The notes under the pieces are model-generated. The model was not told the origin of the DNA. It worked only from the letters and a program-made list of their open reading frames with translations, and made no database searches. A stretch of 64,000 nt of DNA. Source: Dichetophora obliterata (lineage: Eukaryota; Arthropoda; Insecta; Diptera; Sciomyzidae). Below, in pieces: positions 11,700 to 22,767 of this stretch (position 1 is its first letter; every line of letters starts with the position of its first letter). The position numbers and the translations under genes were made by a program. The DNA lies in assembly GCA_963920525.1 (NCBI GenBank), contig OY986439.1, positions 25,598,319-25,662,318 of the forward strand, given 5' to 3'.

Positions 11700-11893
11700 G
11701 TTACTTTGATGCGCTGTATTCGATTTGACGATAGTCGTACGCGCGTATTTCGTCAACAAACCGACAAAGCTACTCCTATTCGCGACATATGGAACTTCTT
11801 GAATTACAATCCTGCCAGTAATTTTGAACCATACGAAAGTGTAACCATCGATGAGCAGCTATTTCCATACCGTGGGCGCACAAAGTTCACCTC
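11700..11893 (+). pseudogene. Inverted piece of the same piggyBac transposase
   Basis: The plus strand encodes the block that should precede and include the first catalytic Asp: IRFDDSRTRVFRQQTDKATP, then IRDIWNFLNYN, then SVTIDEQLFPYRGRTKFT. The last 120 bp duplicate 11567-11690 in opposite orientation with few mismatches. The transposon therefore carries this region twice as a hairpin, while sequence between the N-terminal domain and this block is lost. Confidence 0.8.
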
Positions 11894-12251
11894 TGAAACG
11901 CATGATGTTGGGCTGGCGGAATCTCACTTTAGCGAGTTCAGCTGTATTCCACTTGATACCATCTTTTCCAGGTAAAAAACCGTCTGCAGCTTGAGTTGGT
12001 GCATACTCATTTTCTTCTTCGGATTCTTCATCGCTGTCGAATATTTCATTTGCTTTAATTTCCAATTCATATTCAATGTCCGAGGCGTCATCTTTAGGCA
12101 CAAAATCTGTGTTTTCACCGCTTTGGTCTTCAAATAAATCTATTTCTTCGTCTGCATCTGTGTGAAGTGCGAAATCACACTGCAACGCTGATGATAGTTG
12201 TTGTTGGAAATTATCAGTAAGGCTACATGTACGCAAGCAAGTATTGTACAC
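11859..12251 (-). pseudogene. piggyBac transposase N-terminal acidic region
   Basis: About 120 codons with strongly acidic stretches (DADEEIDLFEDQ, DSDEESEEENEY) lead into GIKWNTAELAKVRFRQPNIMRF, the usual layout of piggyBac transposase N-termini. The frame then runs into the inverted block, and its last codons (ELCAPTVWK) are antisense to it. An unspoiled start codon is not certain. Confidence 0.65.
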
Positions 12252-12811
12252 AAATTCTTAATCATCTGCCATAACAATAGTAATAATTTCACTTTAGTTT
12301 CCGCACAAAAAATTTATATTTCGGACTGTCGATGTTGTATGTTCAGCATTCAATAATAAACTAACTGAATTCAAAACCAAAATCACAAATGAAAGAAAGA
12401 AATAAGAGAAAAATTAACTCAAAAACTACCTGGAAGCAAACATCTGCATTGAATTCATATAAAAACAACCCAAAATATAAAAGAAAATACCTTGAAACAA
12501 TAATCTGCATTGTATTTGCAGAAAAATAACATAAAATGTGTATAACAACAATTTATTTCATAAAAATTGTATAGGGGTCTGGCCAGGTATATGTATATCG
12601 AGGGGGACTTCTTTGTTTTCTTTGTGTTGGAACGATATTTAAGAATTTTTTTAAAAAAATAGAAAGCCTACAATATTTTAGGCGGCTACCGGGAAATACA
12701 GGTATTTACCTTAACTAGAAGTATGTTTGATTACCGCTCAAAAATTAAATATGCCTGGCCAGAACCATGTGTTTGTCCAAGGGTTAAGAATAAACGAACG
12801 AGCACAGAGTA

Positions 12812-13525
12812 ATACTCAAAAATATTTAATAGTCCATTCTACGAATTTTATTCATAGTTTTCAGCCACAAATAGGATTCGTAGAATCGACGTATATTAGT
12901 ACATATTACGAATATTTTATTCGTCTTCTAAAAAAAAAAAATTCTGCCTGAGCTGGGGTTTGAACCTCTGCTCTTTAGTTTACGGGCCACGCACTCTACC
13001 AGTAGGCTACAGTCACTTTGCAATCATACAGTTCCTTATGTTCTATAGATGTTCGACAAACAAGGCTGAACGATTTCGGTTTTAAATTTTTTAAACTCTA
13101 CTAATAATTCTTACATTCTACTAATAATTCGTACGGGTCAGCCTACAGATGAATTGTTTTTACTTATATTATTTTTTATTCGTACATAGTACGAAAGCAT
13201 TAGTAAATACCACGAATGTAATGAAAAAATTTACGAAGTTATTCGTACGAGAAATTTACGAATATTATTATTTATATGTACACAATCATTCGTACAATGC
13301 ACTAATATGAATTGATTTATTTTTGTTTACGAATGGCATTAGTATATAAAACAAATATATTCGTAGATACTACATCAGGTATTAGAAAAATTTTACGAAT
13401 GACTTCGTAAAGATATCACAATAAAAACACTTTGTATATTGTACGAATATTTGTAGAATGTACGAATATTTAGTTTACTAATATCATTCGTAGAAATTTT
13501 GCTAATAAATTTTTTGAGTGAAGGA
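12812..13525 (+). repeat. ACGAAT-rich element with internal tRNA-like part, copy A
   Basis: The sequence starts near ACTCAAAAATATT and ends TTTTTTGAGTG, with TCCATTCTACGAATTTTATT near the start and many ACGAAT/ATTCGT palindromes throughout. A tRNA-like segment lies inside at 12946-13015 (minus strand), with TAGCCTACTGG and B box GGTTCAAACCC. Copies B (28797-29331) and C (59404-60240) align with it along most of their length. No protein is encoded. Confidence 0.75.
12946..13015 (-). other. tRNA-like segment inside repeat copy A
   Basis: An A-box-like TAGCCTACTGGTAGAG and a B box GGTTCAAACCC are spaced as in tRNA genes. The hairpin expected at the anticodon position has GC-rich sides, but the loop is not canonical. 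Copy B has the equivalent at 29051-29122. Confidence 0.55.
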
Positions 13526-13873
13526 AATAAACGCGTTTGCTTTGTAAGTAATTTTAAAGCATTTTTCTAGAAATATAATACATTCTTAATACGAATCACT
13601 TGTGTGCACAAAAAAAAAAAAATTTTCATCTATATCTATAAAATATCCATGTATTGTAACTGATATTTCTCCAAATTCAAGAAATCCTGCTGTAGAATGC
13701 TGCAAGCGGACTTAATATCAATGCAGTTTTTCTTCTAATTATTTCTTATTTTACACAATTATTGGCAGTTTTACTTTGATCATACCTTAATTTCTTATAT
13801 TTAAGTACAAACTTGTCTTCAAAACAAAAAAGCTGTTTTTATAACGTTGCAACGAAATTAAGACGCGAGGTCG
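13526..13873. other. AT-rich DNA, nothing recognised
   Basis: No motif or coding signal was seen. Confidence 0.4.
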
Positions 13874-14104
13874 TTAAATCCCAGCAAAAAAAGGGCTTCC
13901 GAAAGAAAGTAAAGTGGAAGGGAATGTTTTGAATTCCATCCCTTCCACTTCCATACGCAGAAGCCACTCTTTTAACATATGCATGTCATTAGGAGAAATG
14001 TTTTCCTTAGTCTTCTCTAGAAGTGCTTCCAGAATTTTTTCAATCGAAGATTTATTTGAGCCCTTCAATGAAAGGATTCTCGTATGTGTTTTCCAGAAAA
14101 ACAT
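13874..14104 (-). other. Possible coding fragment, unknown
   Basis: A 76-codon frame has a more protein-like composition than its surroundings, with a probable amphipathic helix pair (SSIEKILEALLEKTKENIS, then DMHMLKEWLLRMEVEG). It has no recognised domain. It could be a relic of a transposon protein or of a host exon, or a chance frame. No convincing splice sites or start context set it apart, and no neighbour explains it. Confidence 0.25.
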
Positions 14105-14360
14105 TAAGACGGCATTCCATGGAATGAAATGGTTTTTGTGGTTAGGGGGGCTTAAAAAATCCCATGGAAAATATCCTTTTTCATGATTTTCTCGCGATTT
14201 TGGTGTTGGAAATGAGAAATGTTTGGGTTTTTGTAGAGTGTTTACAAAAATATTACGTTAAATATCCCTTTTCCCTATTTTCACGGCATTTTGGTGTTGG
14301 AAGTAGGAAGTGGTTGGGTTTTGTTGGGGATTTAAAAAATCTCACAAAATATATCTAAAA
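14105..14360 (+). repeat. Short tandem repeat of about 100-110 bp units
   Basis: The phrases 'ttttggtgttggaa', 'ttgggttt' and 'ttaaaaaat(c)' recur in order two to three times, with 'aatatcc(c)tttt' between units. The units are diverged. No function is visible. Confidence 0.55.
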
Positions 14361-15013
14361 TATATATTATAATTATATACGAATGCCTCTTCAAAGCACT
14401 TCTTGATAAGGCTAAGAAGAAACACAATTGGCTCTATATAATATCTTTTGGAAGCAGTGTCCCTAAGAATGCATGTCACATTTGTATCAAAAATGTTGCT
14501 GGGATTATGTAAAAATTCCCTCTATTAATGAGAAACCTCTATAGAGTGTACTAATCGCATGACTGTGCGTCGTTTCCCTCCAATTTAGATCGTTTTCAAA
14601 CTTGATCGAATTGCATTACGACAACGTTAATATTATGGCCGAAATTGTGATTAAAAGCCGACAGGCAGACAGACACTTGAACAGACTGATAGACGTACAG
14701 GCAGGGGACAGACGGAAATGGCTTAATCGACTCAGAAGATGCTAATGGTTAAAAGTGTATATAATTTTTTTTACCTGTCACGACCCCCTTATTTTAATTA
14801 TGCAAACAAAAAAAATTTTAATTTTCGTCAAAATGAAGTACTTTAGAAAATGTTTGATTAAATCAAAATTAACCTATTGATTTGCATCCACAATTCGTCT
14901 TATTTGGTATTGATTTTTTTTTACAATTACGCTAAACTAGAATTTCTTTGCCTTCTTAAATTATTTTAATAAAATTATTTAAAATCTATATATATTATTT
15001 TTATTTTCAAGTT
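14361..15013. other. Intergenic DNA with a CAGACAGAC-rich transposon-like piece
   Basis: At about 14655-14735 a CAGACAGA-rich stretch runs into GGCTTAATCGACTCAG. Phrases of this kind are familiar from dispersed repeats of Drosophila genomes, but I cannot name the family. Nothing else is recognised. Confidence 0.35.
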
Positions 15014-15537
15014 CCTGAGTAAAAATATAATTGGCCGAACACGGGTCGAATATGGCCTAAATTAATCTTAAAAGCCTAGCGGCCGGGAGTTGGTTCGAAG
15101 AATGGCCGTACATGGCCTAAATTAAGTTGAACGATCGCTGTACGCCCGTTGCAAGCCACCAAATTGTTTAAAGCTCTTAATAAACAGCAAACATATTTGC
15201 AAACAACAAAATCCAGCCTCACTCGGCGATGCTGATGTTCATAGTATCGTTTCTATAATTTATAGAATTTTTATAATATTTTTACACGCACTGGTTTGTG
15301 CTGGGTTAAACATGCATACTATATTTTTAATTTAATACAGCATGGAGATCCAATTTTCATTGAAATGCTGCTAATTTTTATTGTATAATAATCACGTTAC
15401 GGCTGCTGTACGCCCGTTGTACTGCCGAGATTATATCAAAACGACCTCTGTAAAGTCACTGTACGACCCGATTTAAAATTAGGCCTTGTTCGGCCGCTAT
15501 TTGGCCTTAACTAAAAAAGTTTTTATTTTTACTCCGG
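15014..15537. mobile_element. CCYGAGTAAAAATA-ended element, copy X
   Basis: Inverted ends CCTGAGTAAAAATA and TATTTTTACTCCGG are flanked by TT on both sides. The interior is full of GGCCGNNGTACG-type words and has the conserved internal phrase CCTCACTCGGCGATGCTGAT. Copies Y (39606-40094) and Z (46588-47350) share ends and interior. It has no protein frame, so it is a non-autonomous DNA transposon. Confidence 0.75.
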
Positions 15538-17114
15538 TTCGCCCCGAAATTACGAATAATTGGAAAAACTGTATAGCAATATTATTTTTAAGTCATTAAA
15601 AAAAATTTGTTCCGATATTTTTTACTAAATCGAACTAGATTCGTTCTCGAGCTATGATCAGAAATATGCAAGCACCTTTTCGAAGATTATAGTGGTAAAA
15701 AAAAATATTTTTAAAAAACAAAATTATTCATAAAATTTAAAAAATTATTTTAAAACAATCACGCAACAGACATTTTTATCAGATATTTTTATCAATTTGT
15801 TGCCTAGTGAAATCAACCTTCTATAATCCAAACGGCAATAAAAAAATTTTATTGTAGAATAGGTCCAACATTTTCGAAATAGAAAAACCTTTGAAAAAAA
15901 ATCGACACAGCTACCATAGTTTGCCCTACGCAGCAGATGTTTGACTTGAAACAATTTTTTTGGTAATTTTTATGAACCGAATTTTTTCCATTCACATTTA
16001 ATATATTTAAGTAAATAACAAAAGTATTTTGAGAGTATTTTGTAGTTGTATTTTGAAATTTATAGACAAAAGCGACAAAGATTTCTACAATGTATTATAA
16101 GCGACAATTTTTTGCTAATTAATTAATATTTGTTTTTTATTTGATTGTTATTATCTTAACGATAACTTGCTCAGCATGCTTAATTGAGGAGCTGCAACGC
16201 AGAATGATGAGCATTTGGTGTTGATTCTCTAATTTTTTTATATGTTTTTTTTTAATTAATGCAATTTGAATTTAATTTTGTTGTTAAATTTCAGTGCTTG
16301 CTATGATTATTGATGTTTTTTATATGCTCTTTTTTTGTTGAAATATGATAATACTTATGTCTAATCATTTTTGTTTCATTGTTGTTCGTTTTTTTATAAT
16401 ATTTATTTTATTTTTTTTTTTTGCATATCTAGCTCTGGTTTCTGAATGATGCAATTTAAAAATAGCGCCAACCTTTGCGATGCTCAAAAGTTCTGCCCTT
16501 GAAATTGTACAAAGAATGATTCTAAAATAATGTCTTGTTTTGTTAGAGTTTTTTTATGTGTTTTGAATTTTTATATTCTCTTTCCTTGTTTTTTTATTTT
16601 ATTTTGTATCTCATGACTATTCTTTCTTTGTTTTTTAATGTTATTTCTTACACTTATATATCTGTTGTTTTTGCAATTTTTGCCAGTTTAAATGTGAGTT
16701 TTTTTAATTTTTAGCGCTTATTTAAGGCACGTGCAGCCTTGATCTTTGTTCCTCTTGCGTTTTTATCTTTTTTTTTTTTTTTTTTGTGAAATCGTTAATC
16801 TTTGCATTTATTTTGTGGATGTCAGGTGATGCTCGAACATTTTCGTAAATCGTTATTATTGTAATGATTATTCTATTACTGTCATTAAAAATACATTGCA
16901 TTTGTATAGGATTTGAATTTTAAGACAAATGCCACTTGATTCTTATTACGAAAAAGCACTCTACCACTTAGTATGTGTGCAATAGCGAAACCTACTGGAC
17001 TGGGAGAATTTTAAGTAAATTTGCACATGCAATTAAAAGATATTAGGATCTCAAAAAAATTTCAAATTGGATCCAACCACTTTTGAAGGCAAAAGGAATT
17101 ATTAAAGTGGCGTT
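15538..17114. other. AT-rich DNA with a degraded tRNA-like stretch
   Basis: Mostly T-rich DNA without coding signal. At about 16895-16987 (minus strand) an A-box-like TAAGTGGTAGAGTGC and a degraded B box (ATTCAAATCCT) suggest an old tRNA-derived fragment. Confidence 0.4.
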
Positions 17115-18035
17115 AAAATAGTAATGTTAATGTTAATGTAAATGTTAATTTTAATGTTAAAATTAAAATTAAAGTTAAAGCTAAAGTTAAAGTTAAAGTT
17201 ACAGTTAAAGTTATAGTTAAAGTTAAAGTTAAAGTTAAAGTTAAAGTTAAAGTTAAAGTCAATGTTAATGTTAATGTGTATTAATGGTAATGGTAATGGT
17301 AATGGTAATGGTAATGGTAATGGTAATGGTAATGGTAATGGTAATGGTAATGGTAATGGTAATGGTAATGGTAATGGTAATGGTAATGGTAATGGTAATG
17401 GTAATGGTAATGGTAATGGTAATGGTAATGGTAATGGTAATGGTAACGGTAATGGTAATGGTAATGGTAATGATAATATTAATGTTAATGTTAATTTTAA
17501 TGTTAATGTTTATTTTGATGTTACTGTTAATGGTAATGTTATGTTAATGTTGATGGTGATGCTAATGTAAACTTTAATGGTAATTTTAATGTTAATGTTA
17601 ATGTTAATGTTAATGTTAATGTTAATGGTAATGTTATTGTTAATGTTAATGTTAGTGTTAATGTTAATGTTAATTATAATGTTTATGTTAATGTTAATGT
17701 TAATGTTAATGTTAATGCTAATGTTAATGTTTATTTTAATGTTTATTTTAATGTTACTGTTGACGTGGACGTTATGTTAATGTTGATGGTAATGTAAATG
17801 TTAATTTTAATGGTAATGTTAATGTTAATGTTAATGTTAATGTTAATCTTAATGTTAATGTTAATGTTAATGTTAATGTTAATGTTAATGTTAATGTTAA
17901 TGTTAATGTTAATGTTAATGTTAATGTTAATGTTAATGTTAATGTTAATGTTAATGTTCATGTTCATGTTAATGTTAATGTTAACGTTAATGTTTATGTT
18001 TATGTTACTGTTAATGTTATTGTTAGATAGCAAAG
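17115..18035 (+). repeat. Hexamer satellite (GTTAAT / GGTAAT / GTTAAA)
   Basis: About 0.9 kb of six-base repeats in blocks: mostly GTTAAA at 17164-17260, nearly pure GGTAAT at 17284-17470, then GTTAAT with scattered changes to 18035. The block order suggests successive local expansions of variants. Long frames here (Asn-Gly, Met-Val, Met-Leu and Ile-Asn repeats) are artefacts of the six-base period. Confidence 0.95.
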
Positions 18036-18069
18036 TTTTTTGACTAAGCCTCGAGAATAAACAATCAAA

Positions 18070-20450
18070 AATTAAGCAAGAATAAGAACAAGGATTAGGA
18101 CAAGGACAATAAATAGGTTTTTGTTAAGAATTAGAAAAAAGATTTGGATAAGGATTAGAACAAGTTCGTCGACAAGAATTAGGAAAAGCATTAGGTCATT
18201 GTTTTGCACAAGAATAAGGACAATTATTGGTAAATATATTATAGAAGGGTTTAGAACAAAATCGAAGACAAGGATTTGGACAAAGACCAAAACATGAACT
18301 ATGACAAAATTAGAATAAGAAAACTTATTTGGACTAGAACCAGGATATGACTTTGAAAAAGTATAGAAAAAAGGATTTGTATAAGGATTAGAACAAGGAT
18401 TACGACAAGGATTTGGACAAATACGAGGAGAAGGATTTTTACAAGGAACAGAATCACATTAATGACAGAATCACAGCATAAACTAGGACAAGAAATAGAA
18501 CACGGATTTTGACAAGTATCAGGAAAAGGGTAAAAATAAGGATTTAGACAAGAATTTGGATAAGGACTAGGATGTGAACAAGAATAAAGACAAAGATATG
18601 GACATGGAATATAAAACAGAATTTGAACAAGGACTATAACAAGAATTAGGAAAAGGATAAGGAGAAATATTATGACAATGTTTAGAATGAGAATGAAGAC
18701 TCGGAAAACGATAATGAAAGGACTTGGACAAGAATTAGGGCAGTGATTAGGACACGATTTGTTTAAAGTATTTAAACAAGGGATAAGGACAAAGATAAGG
18801 ACATGAAATGTAAAAAAGAGTTTTGACAAAGACTATAACAAGAATTAGGAAAAGGATTAGGAGAAATATTATGACAATGTTTAGAATGAGAATGAGGATA
18901 AAGATGCGGAAAACGATAAAGAAAAGGACTTGGACAAGAAATAGGGCAGTGATTGGGACACGACTTGTTAAAAGTATTGTGGCAAGGAATAAGGACAAAG
19001 ACTAGGACATGGAATATAAAACAGAATTTGGACAAAGACTAGAACAAGAATTAGAAAAAGGATTAGGAGAAATACTATGACAATGCTTGGAATGAGAATG
19101 AGGATAAAGATTCGGAAAACGATAAAGAGAACGACTCGGACAAAAATTAGGGCAGTGATTAGGACAAGATTTGTTAAAAGTATTTTGACAAGGGTTAGGA
19201 CAAAGAATATGTTAAGGAATTAGACAAAGATTAGGAAGAGTTACTACAGAATGAGAACAAGAAAAATGACAAGAATTGAGACATGTATTAGGACAAGGTT
19301 TCAACTAGAATCTGGACAAGAATTCGGGAAAGTAATAAAAAAAAATGTGAGCAAAACACAGCCTTTATAGTCTTGTGGAGAGTGTGCAGACTATTAACTC
19401 AGCGGTCCCTGGTTCGAATCCGGGTTCGGGCATAGTTTCTTTTACTTTCTTTGTTTTTTTCTACATTTACAAATTATGGAAAACTAAAAATCCACAACTA
19501 AATTGTGGAAAATGTAAAATTAAAGGACAGGAACAACTAAGACCTAAGAATTCTTGCCGAGGTTAAGGCATAACACTAGCCTCGACTAAAAGCAATTCAA
19601 ATTGTTTTTCACGGATGTTTCGTCTAATCAATTATTCACGTATGGTTCCAGTCAATTCCTCTAAATAAATCTATTCCTTTCCTTTCAGGTCAAAGACCAA
19701 ACCTTGTTTGTAGAGGGCGAATGCCTTGGTTCTTGTATCTTTAAAAAAATAAAAAAAAAACAAATAAAAAAACAAAACGGAAATTGGGACAAGAATTAGA
19801 AAAAGGACTGGGACTAGTACTTTGGACAAAAAATGGTTCAAGAACTAGGAAAAAGAGTTGGACAAATATGCGGAGAACGATTTACCACAGAATTACATCA
19901 TTTTTCAAGGGAATTATTGCAAGGGTTTAGAAAATATTAGGACAAGAACTGGAACAAGAACTGGAACAAGAATAAGAACAAGGGTAAGGATAAGAATTAG
20001 AACAAAGACAAAGAGAAATATTTGGACAAAGATTAGAACAATGATTAAAATAAATACGAGGAGCAGGATTTGGACTAGGATCAGGATAACGATAACAACA
20101 AAATTAGTTCAAGGATTAGGAAAATAATTTTTACATGCATTATAGATATAATAGATAAAGAATTAGGACAGGAGTTTAGGAAATAATTTTGACTAGGAAT
20201 AAAACAAGTGTAGGACTAGACTTTCTACAATAATTATTAAAAAAGGACTAGCAAAATGATATTTACAATAATTTTGTCAAATATTAGAGCAAGGGTTTGG
20301 ATAAGTAAAAGTAGAGGGACATAGATAAGTACAAGAACTAGGACTAGGATTTGGACAACTAGACTTAAAGTATTTTTCAAGTATTTTAATATGGTAAAGA
20401 TTGTTACAGCATTTTTGAAAAGTACAAAAAGAGTTGTCACGTTAAAAAAT
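18070..20450 (+). repeat. Degenerate 6/12-mer array (AAGGATTAGGAC type) with higher-order units
   Basis: A purine-rich array of words such as AAGGATTAGAAC and GGACAAGGATTA fills most of this stretch. At about 18600-19215 three longer units of roughly 200 bp are visible: the phrase GACAATGTTTAGAATGAGAA, or near copies, stands at 18674, 18873 and 19079. A SINE at 19345-19775 interrupts the array. The array decays toward 20450. Confidence 0.85.
19345..19775 (+). mobile_element. tRNA-derived SINE, copy 2
   Basis: The head at about 19363-19435 has AGTCTTGTGGAGAGTG and a B box GGTTCGAATCC. The body matches copy 1 (1385-1757, opposite strand) through TTGTGGAAAATG, GGACAGGAACAACT, GAGGTTAAGGCATAACACT, CTTTCCTTTCAGGTCAAAGA and TTGGTTCTT, and ends in an A-rich tail. 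It lies inside the satellite and so was inserted after that array formed. Confidence 0.75.
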
Positions 20451-22653
20451 TACGGGTATATCAAAGACAAAGCCAACTTTATATCCTTTTTTGTATAAAA
20501 AATTTTATACAAAAACAATAATTTTAATTCTTTGTAAGACTTTAATTTCAACTACAGATCCGGAAAAAATTGCTTATACTGTTTATTGAAAAAAGTCGAA
20601 CGGAATTTCAACTTTGAATAGAGTATTACTAATTAAATTAAGTCCTATGCTATATTCGTAATTTTATGTCGTTATATGTTATTTTAAATATCAGTTTTAT
20701 TGTTGTGCATTTGAATATTGAGCAAATTCAAAAGATTTCGTTTACATAATTTAAAACCGAAAATAGAATTTCCTTTTAATCACCTGACAACAGCAAAACT
20801 GACTGATTAAAGTCAGCATTTCAAAATTTATAATTCTTGGGTTAAAATACTGTGGCAGCAATTGTTGTTAGAACTTATTCAAAATATGCAATTTATTGCA
20901 TACTGGTTTCAAGACCAGAACAACAGCAAGAATAATAACAGGCATAAGAACAACAAAAGCTGCAAATTAGTTTATTCAACCTTCTTCACCATATTAACAG
21001 TATTGCATAGCGATTTCATTGAGATGCAAACATTTTATCTAAACCAAAGTTGTACCTGCTATAAAGACTTTTTCAAAAAATTTGTTAAAGATCCTATATG
21101 CATATTTGTTTTTGTTATCATCGCCTTGTTATGAGTTCCATACATTATTATTTCTCAATTGCAATTTATTCACGAGTTATTGCAAATGTTTATCTGTACA
21201 AAAAAGCCCGTTTCGGCTTATTCCCTCAAAAACAACAGATACTCGTAGCTATTAAAATTATGATAAAGAATGACTGGCCAAATTCCATTCTGAAACGTGA
21301 TTTTTAATTAATGCAAAAATACTTATATTAATGAACGAAGATTCAAGATTTAAGATTAAAAATTAATTGGAAATTAATGAACAGTCAGATAGCATTAAGT
21401 TTTGTTAGATAGAAAGTTTTTGTTATGTAGAATTTCTTTAAGATTTGTTGATATAATTTAAAAAAAAATAAAAACGAAATTTTTTACTATTCTACATACT
21501 ATAATCTCTTCATAACTAATATTTTATAAATTAATAATCAATATTAAATTGATGTAATTGATACTTTGTGGCTTACCCTTATACTCATCAGTATTTTAAG
21601 CTAGATCCATCTTAGCGAATTACTCATGCTTAAACTGTTGATAGCATAGCAACATTGTTTGAGCTATGGTTTTAAGTATGTCCAATTGGAAACGTTGAAC
21701 ATGTGGAGTATCTGCAAAACTGTGTTTGAGTTGTTCTACTTAATTTTTCGGCTTACCTTCAAAATACGCTACCGTCTTTGATCATTTCTTGGAAATAAAC
21801 TTGTCCATCATTTAAATGCACTTTGGATCATAGGTTGCTTTAGTATTTCTAGTATTTTTTGTACTGATTTGGACCCTAGTACAAATTATGACAACTTTTA
21901 CCATGTGAGTTATGCGTGAAGCTTTGCTTTGGCCTTAGCTGAAGGTTCTGCCATTGACCTCAAATGCAAATAATTGACAGTTTTATGCACATTTTGTGTT
22001 TCTTTTATAGTTTATACGAAATCATAGAAGCACTTTTGTCGTAAAGTCAATAAATAAAGTTGGCATTTAGCTTAACTCTGTTTTGTAGTTTCCGCATGTT
22101 TGCTTTTGGATTAGTTTTGCAGAGTTGCAGCCAGCTTACGATAGCTTAAAGTTTTTATATCTGATAAGTTAGTCTTTTTCTTCTACCATAAAGATTAGCA
22201 AAGCAGCAACACCTACTTGTATAAATGCTTACAAAAATCACAGGAAAAGCAGACAACTTTTAGTATCGCTTTCAAGAGGTCTACGTTTGGTATCAATTAT
22301 AGAATTCTTATTTTGAGTCTTGTCTCTTATAATAACCAACATGAATATCTGAAGGATATTACTCCTTCAGTGTTAAAGATCGTTGCTTTGCTTGCAGTAA
22401 CTTCAGCTGTTGTCAATTACGTTGTGGAATGGAACTATTTAGAAATTCAGGAAATACTTTTAAGCTCATGGTTTAGAGTAGGGAAGAGTTGTTAGTTTTG
22501 AAGCATGTGGAGTTCCGAAGCGCGTTCATAGATGTCGCTTAGCAGTGGTTTTGATAGCTCTTACCTTCTGTCAACATTTTTGCACCTAATATCCCAGTTT
22601 TGTACTAGCACTCGTCCCGATAGCACACGTTTTTTGGATCTCTCCAGACAGTA
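20451..22653. other. AT-rich DNA, nothing recognised
   Basis: Frames at 20862-21134, 21098-21307 and 22217-22495 have no recognisable domain, start context or splice signals. A very decayed transposon on the minus strand is possible at 21600-22500 but cannot be supported. Confidence 0.4.
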
Positions 22654-22767
22654 GGTCTGTTTCCGTACTATTTTCAAGTAATTGTAATGTATCTCGAGAC
22701 TTAAAAATTTGTAAAATAACGCTTTCAACCAATTTCAAATAACTTCAGTCGAGTACGGAAACAGACC
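22654..22767. mobile_element. 114-bp MITE, TA target duplication
   Basis: Ends GGTCTGTTTCCGTACT and AGTACGGAAACAGACC are perfect inverted repeats, each flanked by TA. This is a Tc1/mariner-type pattern. Partial copies are at 3719-3745 and 8780-8843. Confidence 0.8.

Larger units (their letters stand above)
10404..12606 (-). mobile_element. piggyBac-type DNA transposon, rearranged
   Basis: The element encloses broken piggyBac transposase sequence on the minus strand. The left end is TTAA followed by CCCCCC at 10400-10409. Subterminal inverted repeats TGGCCAGACCCCTATAC occur near 10449 and inverted near 12575. The right end is a G run at about 12602-12606 followed by ACTT, so one TTAA copy seems mutated. 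TTAA targets and C-run termini are typical of the superfamily. The interior is disrupted by an inverted duplicated segment, so the copy is inactive. Confidence 0.8.

Noticed and set aside
17262..18043. Asn-Gly, Met-Val and Met-Leu repeat frames
   Set aside because: Artefacts of the GGTAAT/GTTAAT satellite, open in several frames and on both strands.
19363..19435. Functional tRNA gene
   Set aside because: The B box is good, but the stretch heads a SINE body that is repeated at 1385-1757, and no sound cloverleaf with a clear anticodon could be drawn. The same reasoning was applied to the other tRNA-like stretches.
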